DNA of 6,707 nt from an uncultured Rhodospirillaceae bacterium. Lineage in GTDB: Bacteria > Pseudomonadota > Alphaproteobacteria > RF32 > CAG-239. The stretch covers positions 1 through 6,707 of the forward strand of contig OMQI01000036.1 of assembly GCA_900313185.1 (NCBI GenBank), in the 5' to 3' direction. Within the stretch, counting starts at the first letter, position 1. Every line of letters begins with the position of its first letter. Below the pieces are notes generated by a model. It saw only the letters and a list, made by a program, of their open reading frames with translations. It was not told the DNA's origin and did no database searches. Below, piece by piece: positions 1-5,163 of this stretch. Both the position numbers and the translations under genes were made by a program.

Positions 1-1
1 G

Positions 2-75
2 CGCGCTCCGGGCGATTCGAACGCCCGACCCACAGCTTAGAAGGCTGTTGCTCTATCCTGCTGAGCTAGGAGCGC
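2..75 (-). tRNA. tRNA-Arg, anticodon UCU
   Basis: Reading the minus strand, the sequence folds as a full cloverleaf. The acceptor stem is GCGCTCC (75-69) with GGAGCGC (9-3), followed by discriminator G. The D-arm contains AGCTCAGCAGGATAGAGC. The anticodon stem ACAGC/GCTGT encloses loop CTTCTAA, giving anticodon TCT, which reads AGA and AGG arginine codons. The T-arm is GGGCG-TTCGAAT-CGCCC. Position 1 gives a C after the discriminator, compatible with an encoded CCA, but the window ends there so this cannot be confirmed. The gene stands alone on this side, with its own promoter just upstream. Confidence 0.97.
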
Positions 76-92
76 ATTTCATTTCAACACAG

Positions 93-121
93 AAAATTGC
101 ACAAATTTTCTTCATTGTCAA
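93..121 (-). promoter_or_regulatory. Putative promoter of tRNA-Arg
   Basis: On the minus strand a perfect TTGACA (121-116) is followed after 17 nt by AATTTT (98-93), preceded by a TG that could act as an extended -10. Transcription would begin about 10 nt before the mature tRNA 5' end at 75. The -10 is a weak match, so the -35 and position carry the call. Confidence 0.5.
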
Positions 122-151
122 CGACTAATTTAATTTTTTTTATTTTTTGTC

Positions 152-180
152 TTGCAATCCGTAAAATTAATTGATATATT
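152..180 (+). promoter_or_regulatory. Putative promoter of the small basic protein gene
   Basis: TTGCAA (152-157) and TATATT (175-180) are separated by exactly 17 nt, a good sigma-70-type match. The expected transcription start is near 187. A second perfect -10 hexamer, TATAAT, lies at 226-231 without a convincing -35. If the first promoter is real, the reading frame cannot start at the TTG at 152, which lies inside the -35 element. Confidence 0.6.
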
Positions 181-253
181 AGACTTCGACAAAAAAGTAA
201 TTATGCCTATTTTTGATGTAGTTACTATAATTATAAATTCAAAATATTTCAAT

Positions 254-508
254 ATGGAAATGAATCATGAATTCTGCGCAAAGTTCCGCAAGGATTTGAA
301 GGCGCACGGTCTTAAGTATGTAATTGTTGAACTTTTGACATCTAACAGTGAAAAGGTACCCCTTAAGAAGCAGTATCTCGCCAGAGAATGCAAGAAACCT
401 GCTTTCGCTGCCAAGATTGAAGAAGCAATTACTGCCGTAGGAGACAGCAACCGTTCACTTCGTCCTGCCTTGAACTCGCTACGCACTGAGATTATCGGAG
501 CCAAGTAA
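254..508 (+). CDS. Small basic protein of unknown function, probably highly expressed
   Basis: I do not recognise this family. From the ATG at 254 it encodes 84 residues (MEMNHEFCAKFRKDLKAHG...), lysine- and arginine-rich, with no signal peptide or membrane segment, so probably cytosolic. Lysine is encoded by AAG in 10 of 11 cases, whereas rpmJ nearby uses AAA and AAG equally. Arginine is mostly CGT/CGC. This pattern starts around 254-270; upstream in-frame codons are very AT-rich and look non-coding. The frame is open back to TTG 152, but that lies in the promoter. ATG 203 (101 aa) and ATG 260 (82 aa) are alternative starts, and none has a clear Shine-Dalgarno. A strong hairpin terminator follows. 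Good promoter, biased codons and strong terminator suggest an abundant product; its role is unknown. Confidence 0.72.
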   Translation: MEMNHEFCAKFRKDLKAHGLKYVIVELLTSNSEKVPLKKQYLARECKKPAFAAKIEEAITAVGDSNRSLRPALNSLRTEIIGAK

Positions 509-534
509 CGCTCTGTGTTCTTTTCTTATTTAAC

Positions 535-577
535 AAACATCCGATGCCTTCGTGCAAAAAAGTCGGATGTTTTTTTA
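535..577 (+). terminator. Rho-independent terminator of the small basic protein gene
   Basis: AAACATCCGA (535-544) pairs perfectly with TCGGATGTTT (563-572). The 18-nt apical part can extend through TGC/GCA (545-547 with 554-556) around a CTTCGT loop. A run of seven T residues (570-576) follows on the plus strand. It begins 26 nt after the stop codon. Confidence 0.88.
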
Positions 578-596
578 TGTCTGATGCTGAATTTTT

Positions 597-637
597 TATA
601 TAACAAAGCCCTTTGCTTAATAGGCAAAGGGCTTTGT
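597..637 (-). terminator. Terminator hairpin downstream of rpmJ
   Basis: ACAAAGCCCTTTGC (603-616) and GCAAAGGGCTTTGT (624-637) form a perfect 14-bp stem with a 7-nt loop, about 20 nt past the rpmJ stop. On the minus strand the stem runs into TTATA, a poor U-tract, so termination may be incomplete or help from another factor may be needed. On the plus strand there is no T-tract at all, so the orientation fits rpmJ. Confidence 0.72.
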
Positions 638-657
638 AACAATCCTCTTATGAAGTA

Positions 658-783
658 TTAGCCTTGACGAGCCTTCAACTTCGGATTCTTTTTATTGATT
701 ACATAAACACGACCTTTACGGCGAACAATCTTGCAGTTCAAATCGCGTACTTTTTTAGATTTTAACGAACTATAGCACTTCAT
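658..783 (-). CDS. rpmJ: Large ribosomal subunit protein bL36
   Basis: This 41-codon gene encodes MKCYSSLKSKKVRDLNCKIV followed by RRKGRVYVINKKNPKLKARQG, matching the 41-residue alphaproteobacterial form of L36 along its whole length. The protein is a structural component of the 50S subunit. The start is fixed by AAGGA about 7 nt upstream of ATG (rc of 784-800). Zinc-binding forms of L36 have four ligands (three Cys, one His); here only C17, in NCKIV, aligns with a ligand, so this is a zinc-independent form. C3 does not align with a ligand. The gene has its own TTGACA promoter and a downstream hairpin, so it is monocistronic and not in a ribosomal protein operon. Confidence 0.95.
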   Translation of the reverse strand: MKCYSSLKSKKVRDLNCKIVRRKGRVYVINKKNPKLKARQG

Positions 784-816
784 TTCTTTATTCCTTAATA
801 TTAAACGTTTGAGCGC

Positions 817-845
817 AAAATAAGCTATTTAGACACGATTGTCAA
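817..845 (-). promoter_or_regulatory. Promoter of rpmJ
   Basis: On the minus strand a consensus TTGACA (845-840) is followed after 17 nt by TATTTT (822-817). The predicted start near 810 gives a leader of roughly 27 nt containing the AAGGA Shine-Dalgarno. It lies back to back with the promoter at 886-914. Confidence 0.8.
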
Positions 846-904
846 CCTCTTTTTTTGCTTTTCTTTAGTAAAATCGAAAAAATAGTTGACAAAATATGTC
901 TAAA
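828..904. repeat. Inverted pair of a promoter-proximal motif, GTTGACAA-n3/4-TGTCTAAA
   Basis: The minus strand at 846-828 reads GTTGACAA-TCG-TGTCTAAA, and the plus strand at 885-904 reads GTTGACAA-AATA-TGTCTAAA. Both copies cover the -35 box and the start of the spacer of divergent promoters, and each contains the dyad GACA-n4/5-TGTC. An additional inverted pair ACCTCTTT (845-852) and AAAGAGGT (902-909) flanks the region. The -35 alone explains TTGACA, but the shared TGTCTAAA is extra. It may be an operator for a common regulator, which is inference. Confidence 0.5.
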
Positions 905-914
905 GAGGTAAATT
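886..914 (+). promoter_or_regulatory. Promoter of the small membrane protein pair
   Basis: TTGACA (886-891) is followed after 17 nt by TAAATT (909-914). The predicted transcription start is near 921, giving a leader of about 24 nt before the ATG at 945. Confidence 0.75.
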
Positions 915-944
915 TGTTACAAATAAATCATAATTAAGATAGAT

Positions 945-1172
945 ATGAAAAAGAAATTATTGTCCGTTGTGCTTTGGAGCGTTGCTTTAATCCGCGCCTC
1001 AATTATTGTCGCCTGTTTGGCGATGGTGTATGCGTTCTGCTATGTTGTGTTATTCGGCGGTAATTTTTCTAAAACTGAAAGCGTCGTTATACCTTGCATA
1101 GTCGGTGGTATCATTTTTCTCTGCTTATTGGCATCTGATGCAAAATGGGTTGAAAAAAATCAAAAAAATTAA
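945..1172 (+). CDS. Small two-helix membrane protein, unknown function
   Basis: This encodes 75 residues starting MKKKLL, and I do not recognise the family. A lysine-rich N-terminus precedes a long hydrophobic stretch (about residues 7-37, strongest from 18), then a short polar segment (GGNFSKTES) and a second hydrophobic helix (46-64). The tail is charged (DAKWVEKNQKN). With positive residues at both ends, a hairpin with both termini in the cytoplasm is the simplest topology. It is the first gene after a TTGACA promoter, and the stop is only 4 nt before the next start, so the two genes are surely co-transcribed. The Shine-Dalgarno is weak (AAGATAGAT). The mature function cannot be told from sequence. 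Confidence 0.72.
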   Translation: MKKKLLSVVLWSVALIRASIIVACLAMVYAFCYVVLFGGNFSKTESVVIPCIVGGIIFLCLLASDAKWVEKNQKN

Positions 1173-1176
1173 CGTA

Positions 1177-1512
1177 ATGAAAAGGCATAAGATTTTCTTG
1201 ATAGCAGTTACTTGCTACATTGTTACAACTGCCCTGCTGTGGATTTATCTGATTACTACTTCGCTGATTTTCAGCTATGAGCATTTTATCGGTAATCTGC
1301 CGGCCGGCGCTGTATGGATTTTTGCGGTAATCGGAACCGTATTCGCTTGGCAGGTATTCAGGCGCAAAATGAAACGAGTAGAGCATATCGCCAACCAACT
1401 CATTTTATTCAGCAACAAAGATTTATTGTCCTATGCATTGATTTGGATTGTGGGGCTGTTTATCGCATCTGCGCTGATTTGGGGATGGTTGGAGTTGTAT
1501 CCTACTTTCTGA
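1177..1512 (+). CDS. Small three-helix membrane protein, unknown function
   Basis: This encodes 111 residues starting MKRHKIFLIAV. The frame is open back to an ATG at 1105, but that start would overlap the preceding gene by 68 nt, while ATG 1177 sits 4 nt after its stop and is followed at once by a basic residue cluster and a hydrophobic helix. Membrane segments are at about residues 6-32, 43-61 and 84-107. Between helices 2 and 3 is a basic loop (RRKMKRVEH, 62-70), which should be cytoplasmic. It is tryptophan-rich, with W in each helix. I recognise no family. No clear Shine-Dalgarno is present, so translation may be coupled to the upstream gene. A strong hairpin follows the stop. Confidence 0.75.
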   Translation: MKRHKIFLIAVTCYIVTTALLWIYLITTSLIFSYEHFIGNLPAGAVWIFAVIGTVFAWQVFRRKMKRVEHIANQLILFSNKDLLSYALIWIVGLFIASALIWGWLELYPTF

Positions 1513-1515
1513 TTT

Positions 1516-1550
1516 AAAAGGTTCGTCATTTTTTATGACGAACCTTTTTT
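1516..1550. terminator. Bidirectional terminator between convergent genes
   Basis: AAAAGGTTCGTCAT (1516-1529) pairs perfectly over 14 bp with ATGACGAACCTTTT (1535-1548) around a TTTTT loop. A T-run to 1550 follows on the plus strand and TTTTAAAT on the minus strand. The minus-strand J-domain gene ends with its TAA at 1549-1551, overlapping the tail, so one hairpin serves both genes. Confidence 0.9.
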
Positions 1551-2151
1551 ATTTGCCACTGTTTTGAATTTCTTTTTCTAATTTTTCCCAACTTTTTTCT
1601 ATTTTCTTTACCCATTCGCTTTCGGCATATAATTCTTTCATTCTATCCATTGCCAATTGACTTTTTTCCGGAACTTTTTCTATCATATAATCTGCCATAT
1701 TATTTAATGTTTTAAACACATTATACGGCTCATTCTTATCAATATTTATGTAGAAAAACCACATATATGCGACCATTATTGCCAATAATATCATCTTATT
1801 GACAGCAAAACTTAAATAGAACCAAAATCCTCTCTTTTCGATTATTGTTACTGTTTCCGGAGCCGTGTTGGTTTGGGGAGAACTGTCCGTATATTCAGGT
1901 TGCTGGTTTTGGCTCTGTTTTTGAGCTTCTTCCGCTTGTTTTCCGAAATAGTCATACTCGGCTCGCTTGGCTAAGTCTTTCAATACAGCGTACGCCTCAT
2001 TAACCTTTTTCAATTGTTCTTCAGACTTTTTATCATTCTTATTTACATCGGGATGTAATTTTTTGGCCAAGACGTGATATGCCCGCTTTATATCTTGCAT
2101 TGAAGCAGACGGCTTTACTCCCAATATTGTATAATATTCCGGATATGACAT
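1549..2151 (-). CDS. Membrane-anchored J-domain (DnaJ-like) protein
   Basis: This 200-residue protein has an N-terminal J-domain (about residues 5-69: YYTILGVKPSAS..., HPD at 33-35, ending in AEYDYFGK). J-domains stimulate the ATPase of DnaK-type Hsp70 through HPD. A polar Q/E/P/T-rich linker (72-105) leads to one hydrophobic helix (109-137), and a charged C-terminal segment of about 63 residues with helical heptad-like character follows. No G/F region, zinc finger or substrate-binding C-terminal domain of DnaJ is present, so this is a type III J-protein, not DnaJ. K106 and R107 just before the helix favour N-in topology: the J-domain would face cytosolic DnaK and the C-terminus the periplasm. 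AAGGA 7 nt upstream supports the ATG at 2151. It appears monocistronic. The partner of the C-terminal part is unknown. Confidence 0.92.
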   Translation of the reverse strand: MSYPEYYTILGVKPSASMQDIKRAYHVLAKKLHPDVNKNDKKSEEQLKKVNEAYAVLKDLAKRAEYDYFGKQAEEAQKQSQNQQPEYTDSSPQTNTAPETVTIIEKRGFWFYLSFAVNKMILLAIMVAYMWFFYINIDKNEPYNVFKTLNNMADYMIEKVPEKSQLAMDRMKELYAESEWVKKIEKSWEKLEKEIQNSGK

Positions 2152-2207
2152 ATTTATTCCTTACTTTGCACATACTGCCAGAAAATTATTGCAATGTAAA
2201 TAAAATA

Positions 2208-2237
2208 TTGACTTTAACACTCATAAAGCCTTATACT
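2208..2237 (+). promoter_or_regulatory. Putative promoter of the 215-residue protein gene
   Basis: TTGACT (2208-2213) and TATACT (2232-2237) are separated by 18 nt. The predicted start near 2244 leaves a leader of about 36 nt. The only other function possible here is the upstream region of the divergent J-domain gene, for which I saw no convincing promoter. Confidence 0.65.
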
Positions 2238-2279
2238 TTCTGCATAATCATCATTTTTATAAACTAAAATCATTGTGTT

Positions 2280-2927
2280 ATGAAGAAATTATTCATTATT
2301 CTGTTTGTGTTCGGATTGTGTGTCGGAATGCACGGTTTGGTCAGTCTATTCTGCCAAAACCCTTATTTTGATTACTTAATTTCCGCATTTTTGGTGGCAA
2401 TCGTATTTGCTTTGTTCTATCGTTTGCAAGAAAGGACAGTACCATTGCCCAATCAGTGTATCAGAACTCCCTGTCCGATTGTTTATCGCAACAGCGAGCG
2501 TGATTTTCTCTACTCTCTTCCCTATCTTGATTTGTTGCGAAGGCACGACGTATGGGGAGTGGAAATTGCCGGCATTAAAATAAGCAAAAAAAACAAAGAG
2601 GCAAGCTGGGTAAACGCCAAAGCTTATTTTAAAAACGGTGAATATCGCAACATCGGCGTCAGATTGCCTGATGCCATCGAAATGCTCGTTATAGCAACCA
2701 AGATTAAAAAATTTGAAAAAACAATCGAGTTGCTACAGCACTATGAAATTGTTGCCGATAAATTCGCTTACGGAGAGTACTGGTGCGTGGATGTTAATTT
2801 TTGGGGCAGAATAATCCCGAAAGTTATATATCCGCACGTCGGAAACTTTTTCAAAGTTCTATGCTCACGCAAGAAGCCTGAAAACACTAAGCAAGTATAC
2901 TTTGTGCGCTTGATTGCTCAAAGTTGA
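2280..2927 (+). CDS. Membrane-anchored protein of unknown function
   Basis: This 215-residue protein does not match a family I know. It begins MKKLFIILFVFG with a hydrophobic helix (3-24), then a second (32-48) after a short NPYFDY loop, followed by a soluble domain of about 165 residues (from about 50). With MKK at the N-terminus and RLQER after helix 2, a hairpin with the soluble domain in the cytoplasm is expected. The soluble part is aromatic- and charge-rich, with W92, W110, W168 and W175, and a YRNSERD segment at 69-75. No catalytic motif is visible. The start is the first ATG after the promoter; no Shine-Dalgarno is seen. A convergent Skp-like gene follows beyond a terminator, so this is a single-gene unit. 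Confidence 0.8.
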   Translation: MKKLFIILFVFGLCVGMHGLVSLFCQNPYFDYLISAFLVAIVFALFYRLQERTVPLPNQCIRTPCPIVYRNSERDFLYSLPYLDLLRRHDVWGVEIAGIKISKKNKEASWVNAKAYFKNGEYRNIGVRLPDAIEMLVIATKIKKFEKTIELLQHYEIVADKFAYGEYWCVDVNFWGRIIPKVIYPHVGNFFKVLCSRKKPENTKQVYFVRLIAQS

Positions 2928-2930
2928 GAA

Positions 2931-2969
2931 AAATAAACGGACGGTATTTTTTACCGCCCGTTTATTTTT
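2931..2969. terminator. Bidirectional terminator
   Basis: AAATAAACGG-A-CGGTA (2931-2946) pairs with TACCG-C-CCGTTTATTT (2952-2967), with one A/C mismatch inside the stem and a 5-nt T-rich loop. The T-rich arm ends in T residues on the plus strand and the A-rich arm gives a U-rich tail on the minus strand. It begins 3 nt after the stop of the upstream plus-strand gene and lies 16 nt beyond the end of the convergent minus-strand gene. Confidence 0.85.
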
Positions 2970-2984
2970 ACGCATTTTTTTATA

Positions 2985-3467
2985 TTATCTTACCTGTTCC
3001 ACAACGGCATCGGTAATATCAACACCGCCGGTAACCAACGAAGACTTATTGAAAACAATCTTCAAACCTTCTTTTTCGGCAACGGAGTTAATGATACCGT
3101 TCAATTTTTGATCCGAAGCCTGCAAAGCGGAAGCATATTCTTTGTCATAATCAGCTTTTTTGGCATTTATCTGAGCCAAAAACTTTTCAGACAACTTCTT
3201 TTTCTCATCTTCCTGCTTTTCTTTATTGATTTTTTCATTGGCTTCATCTGCCATTTTACGCAGATTTTGAATTTGAGCATTACGTTCGCTGTTCAAAGCC
3301 ACCAAATCTTTAGACGACATAACTACACGTTGTACATCAACAACGGCAAAATTAGCAGCTTTACGTGCCATCGCTTTATATGTTACCAAAGAGCTGATAA
3401 CGGCTGCCACAACTGCAACCAAAACAACCAAACCATAATTAATATTTCCGTTTTCAAACTTAGACAT
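2985..3467 (-). CDS. OmpH/Skp-like coiled-coil protein with N-terminal membrane anchor
   Basis: This 160-residue protein has one hydrophobic helix (11-30) and then an OmpH/Skp-like domain: a strand-type start (FAVVDVQRVV, 40-49), a long charged coiled coil (about 54-125) and a C-terminal strand segment (GLKIVFNKSS...GGVDITDAVVEQV, 134-159) resembling the end of Skp. Skp is a periplasmic chaperone for outer-membrane proteins. Here the N-terminus is not a typical signal peptide: the region before the helix is nearly neutral, while K31, R35 and K36 follow it, and no signal peptidase site is evident, so it is probably retained in the membrane. By the positive-inside rule the domain could even be cytoplasmic. 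An F-type TrbI-like conjugation protein is an alternative I consider less likely. AAAGGAG upstream fixes the start. Confidence 0.8.
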   Translation of the reverse strand: MSKFENGNINYGLVVLVAVVAAVISSLVTYKAMARKAANFAVVDVQRVVMSSKDLVALNSERNAQIQNLRKMADEANEKINKEKQEDEKKKLSEKFLAQINAKKADYDKEYASALQASDQKLNGIINSVAEKEGLKIVFNKSSLVTGGVDITDAVVEQVR

Positions 3468-3499
3468 TTCAAACTCCTTTAATAAAAAACTTTTATTTG

Positions 3500-3527
3500 A
3501 TATTATATTTTTTTATTCTGATTTCAA
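3500..3527 (-). promoter_or_regulatory. Putative promoter of the Skp-like gene
   Basis: On the minus strand TTGAAA (3527-3522) is followed after 16 nt by TAATAT (3505-3500). A perfect TATAAT overlaps it (3507-3502) but is only 14 nt from the same -35. The leader would be about 25-30 nt and include the strong AAAGGAG Shine-Dalgarno. Confidence 0.5.
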
Positions 3528-3559
3528 GTATACTCAACACAATACACACAATAAAAGTA

Positions 3560-3587
3560 TTGACGATACAAAAAAATCCGCTATCCT
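3560..3587 (+). promoter_or_regulatory. Putative promoter of hemW
   Basis: TTGACG (3560-3565) and TATCCT (3582-3587) are separated by 16 nt. The predicted start near 3594 gives a short leader that just contains the GGAGGA Shine-Dalgarno at 3598-3603. Confidence 0.6.
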
Positions 3588-3609
3588 TAGCAAAATCGGA
3601 GGAAAGTGT

Positions 3610-4734
3610 ATGCAATCACCTCGGCACCACATAAAAAAATTATCGGAACAACAAGAATTGGCCATATATATTCATTGGCCGTTTTGCAAAAGCAAATGTC
3701 CGTATTGTGATTTTTACAAAGAACTGAATCGTGGTGTAAATCAAGATGATATAATCGGAGAATATCTTAATGCTTTACAACAATATTATGATTTAATGCC
3801 GGAAAGAAACATCAAATCCATATTTTTCGGAGGCGGAACTCCATCTTTAATAGCCCCGAAAAACATTGAAAAAATTATCAATTGTATCGTTAAACGTTGG
3901 CGAATATCCGAAAATATCGAAATCAGCTTGGAGGCCAATCCCAACAGTCGATATGACACAATGTTCAAGGATTTGAAAAATGCCGGTATCAACCGTTTGT
4001 CACTGGGTGTTCAAGCTCTTAATGATGAAGATTTGCGCTTTTTGGGAAGAACTCATAACACCCAAACCGCTCGTTTATGTTTGCAGGAAATTGTACAAAC
4101 ATTTGATAATCATTCTGCCGATTTAATTTATGCTTTGCCACAGCAAAACTTCAAAAATTGGCAGTTACAGCTGGGTGAGATATGTTCTTTCGGATTAAAG
4201 CACCTTTCTTTATATCAGTTGACAATTGAAGACGGTACGGTTTTTGCTCGCAAAGGAATTAAACCTTTAGATGAAGAAAAATCCGTAGAAATTTATAATT
4301 TCACCCGAGATTATTTGGCACAAAAAAACTATTGTCATTATGAAGTTTCAAATTTTGCATTATCCGGATTTGCTTCTCGCCACAATCTGACTTATTGGCA
4401 AGGCGGAGATTATATAGGCATCGGAAAATCAGCACACGGCAGAATAAAACTGAACGGACGTTTTTACTCTGTTACCTACCCTTTTATTAACGAAGAACTT
4501 ACTCCTCAAGAGCGTGCCGAAGAGTTAATAATTATGGGCCTGCGATTGGTTGAGGGAATTAACAAGACTGATTTCAAAAATATTTGCGGTCTGGATTTTA
4601 ATGATTTTGTAAACCGAGAAAAACTACAACAATTAAAAGAGCAAAACTTACTTATTGAAACTCCTCATCATCTGAAGACAAGCTATGACGGCTTTTTGCT
4701 GATTGATTATATTGCCGCTGAATTATGTTCTTAA
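3610..4734 (+). CDS. hemW: Radical SAM heme chaperone HemW
   Basis: This 374-residue protein has the usual HemW length. The radical SAM cluster motif is C26-x3-C30-x2-C33 in HWPFCKSKCPYCDFY; the residue two after the last Cys is F, as in HemW, where coproporphyrinogen dehydrogenase HemN has a fourth Cys. The SAM-binding GGGTPS is at 74-79. H258-N-L-T-Y-W263 is the HNxxYW signature of HemW heme binding, and the C-terminal HemN-like domain follows. HemW binds heme and is thought to deliver it to membrane respiratory cytochromes; it is cytoplasmic or membrane-associated and is not the coproporphyrinogen oxidase it is often annotated as. GGAGGA 7 nt upstream fixes the start. In many proteobacteria hemW follows rdgB; here it stands alone with its own promoter and terminator. 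Confidence 0.95.
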   Translation: MQSPRHHIKKLSEQQELAIYIHWPFCKSKCPYCDFYKELNRGVNQDDIIGEYLNALQQYYDLMPERNIKSIFFGGGTPSLIAPKNIEKIINCIVKRWRISENIEISLEANPNSRYDTMFKDLKNAGINRLSLGVQALNDEDLRFLGRTHNTQTARLCLQEIVQTFDNHSADLIYALPQQNFKNWQLQLGEICSFGLKHLSLYQLTIEDGTVFARKGIKPLDEEKSVEIYNFTRDYLAQKNYCHYEVSNFALSGFASRHNLTYWQGGDYIGIGKSAHGRIKLNGRFYSVTYPFINEELTPQERAEELIIMGLRLVEGINKTDFKNICGLDFNDFVNREKLQQLKEQNLLIETPHHLKTSYDGFLLIDYIAAELCS

Positions 4735-4736
4735 AT

Positions 4737-4767
4737 AAAAAAATCCCGCATAAAGCAGGATTTTTTA
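4737..4767. terminator. Bidirectional terminator between hemW and the convergent small gene
   Basis: AAAAAATCC-C-GC (4738-4749) pairs with GC-A-GGATTTTTT (4755-4766), with one C/A mismatch and a 5-nt ATAAA loop. The A-rich and T-rich arms provide U-tails on both strands. It starts 2 nt after the hemW stop and just beyond the end of the minus-strand gene. Confidence 0.85.
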
Positions 4768-4768
4768 T

Positions 4769-5119
4769 TCATTTTCGCTTGATACCGGAAGATATCAGAA
4801 ACAAAACACCCAAAAACGGAAGCAGGTAGAACCAGCGTCCGTCCAGCTTAAAACCTCCGCTAATCGAAATCTGCAAGGCAGCAAGCATCAACATCATACA
4901 AGCCATAACACAGCCCATAACTGCATAAAAAACGTTATTCATCTTGCGACGTTCATTTTGCCGATAAGCTCGTTCCTGTGGCGAAAGCCTCATTTGCGAA
5001 TCATCTTGATTGTGCCACAGATTTTTCCTCTGCCAACGTCTGCTGTACCACAAGCCGTATAAACAAAAGAAAATCGCCGTCAATACAAATGGCATACAGA
5101 TAGCTCTTACTTCTTCCAT
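4769..5119 (-). CDS. Small three-helix membrane protein, unknown function
   Basis: From the ATG at 5119 this encodes 116 residues (MEEVRAICMPFVL...). The frame is open to an ATG at 5173, but that lies just upstream of the predicted transcription start of the local promoter, so the shorter start is preferred; no Shine-Dalgarno is seen for it. Hydrophobic helices are at about 7-24, 62-83 (Met/Ala/Cys-rich) and 95-111. A long basic and polar loop (25-61: SRRWQRKNLWHNQ..., QERAYRQNERRK) lies between helices 1 and 2 and should be cytoplasmic, and the C-terminus ends in IKRK. I recognise no family. It follows hydE on the same strand by 78 nt with no terminator between, so it may also be transcribed from the cysS-hydE unit. 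A role in hydrogenase function is possible only by position. Confidence 0.72.
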   Translation of the reverse strand: MEEVRAICMPFVLTAIFFCLYGLWYSRRWQRKNLWHNQDDSQMRLSPQERAYRQNERRKMNNVFYAVMGCVMACMMLMLAALQISISGGFKLDGRWFYLLPFLGVLFLISSGIKRK

Positions 5120-5163
5120 AATTATAGTATTTATAGTTTGTAAATTACTGTATTTATGGGTAA

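Noticed and set aside
1..75. tRNA-Arg as an attachment site for an integrated island that includes the codon-biased gene
   Set aside because: Integration normally uses the tRNA 3' end, which points off the left edge, away from that gene. No integrase or direct repeat of the tRNA end is seen in the window.
152..253. Extension of the small basic protein upstream to TTG at 152 (118 residues) or ATG at 203
   Set aside because: TTG 152 lies inside the putative -35 box, and the codons up to 253 are AT-rich and unlike the biased downstream codons. ATG 203 remains possible but is less likely.
603..637. Perfect 14-bp inverted repeat as a mobile element end or regulatory palindrome
   Set aside because: It lies just past the rpmJ stop with a loop of 7 nt and fits a transcription terminator. 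No matching copy is seen elsewhere in the window.
1105..1176. Longer start at ATG 1105 for the three-helix protein
   Set aside because: It would overlap the preceding membrane protein gene by 68 nt; ATG 1177, 4 nt after that gene's stop, gives a typical basic N-terminus before a helix.
3610..4734. Assignment of the radical SAM gene as coproporphyrinogen III dehydrogenase (hemN)
   Set aside because: The residue after the third cluster Cys is D-F rather than the extra Cys of HemN, and HNLTYW is the HemW signature.
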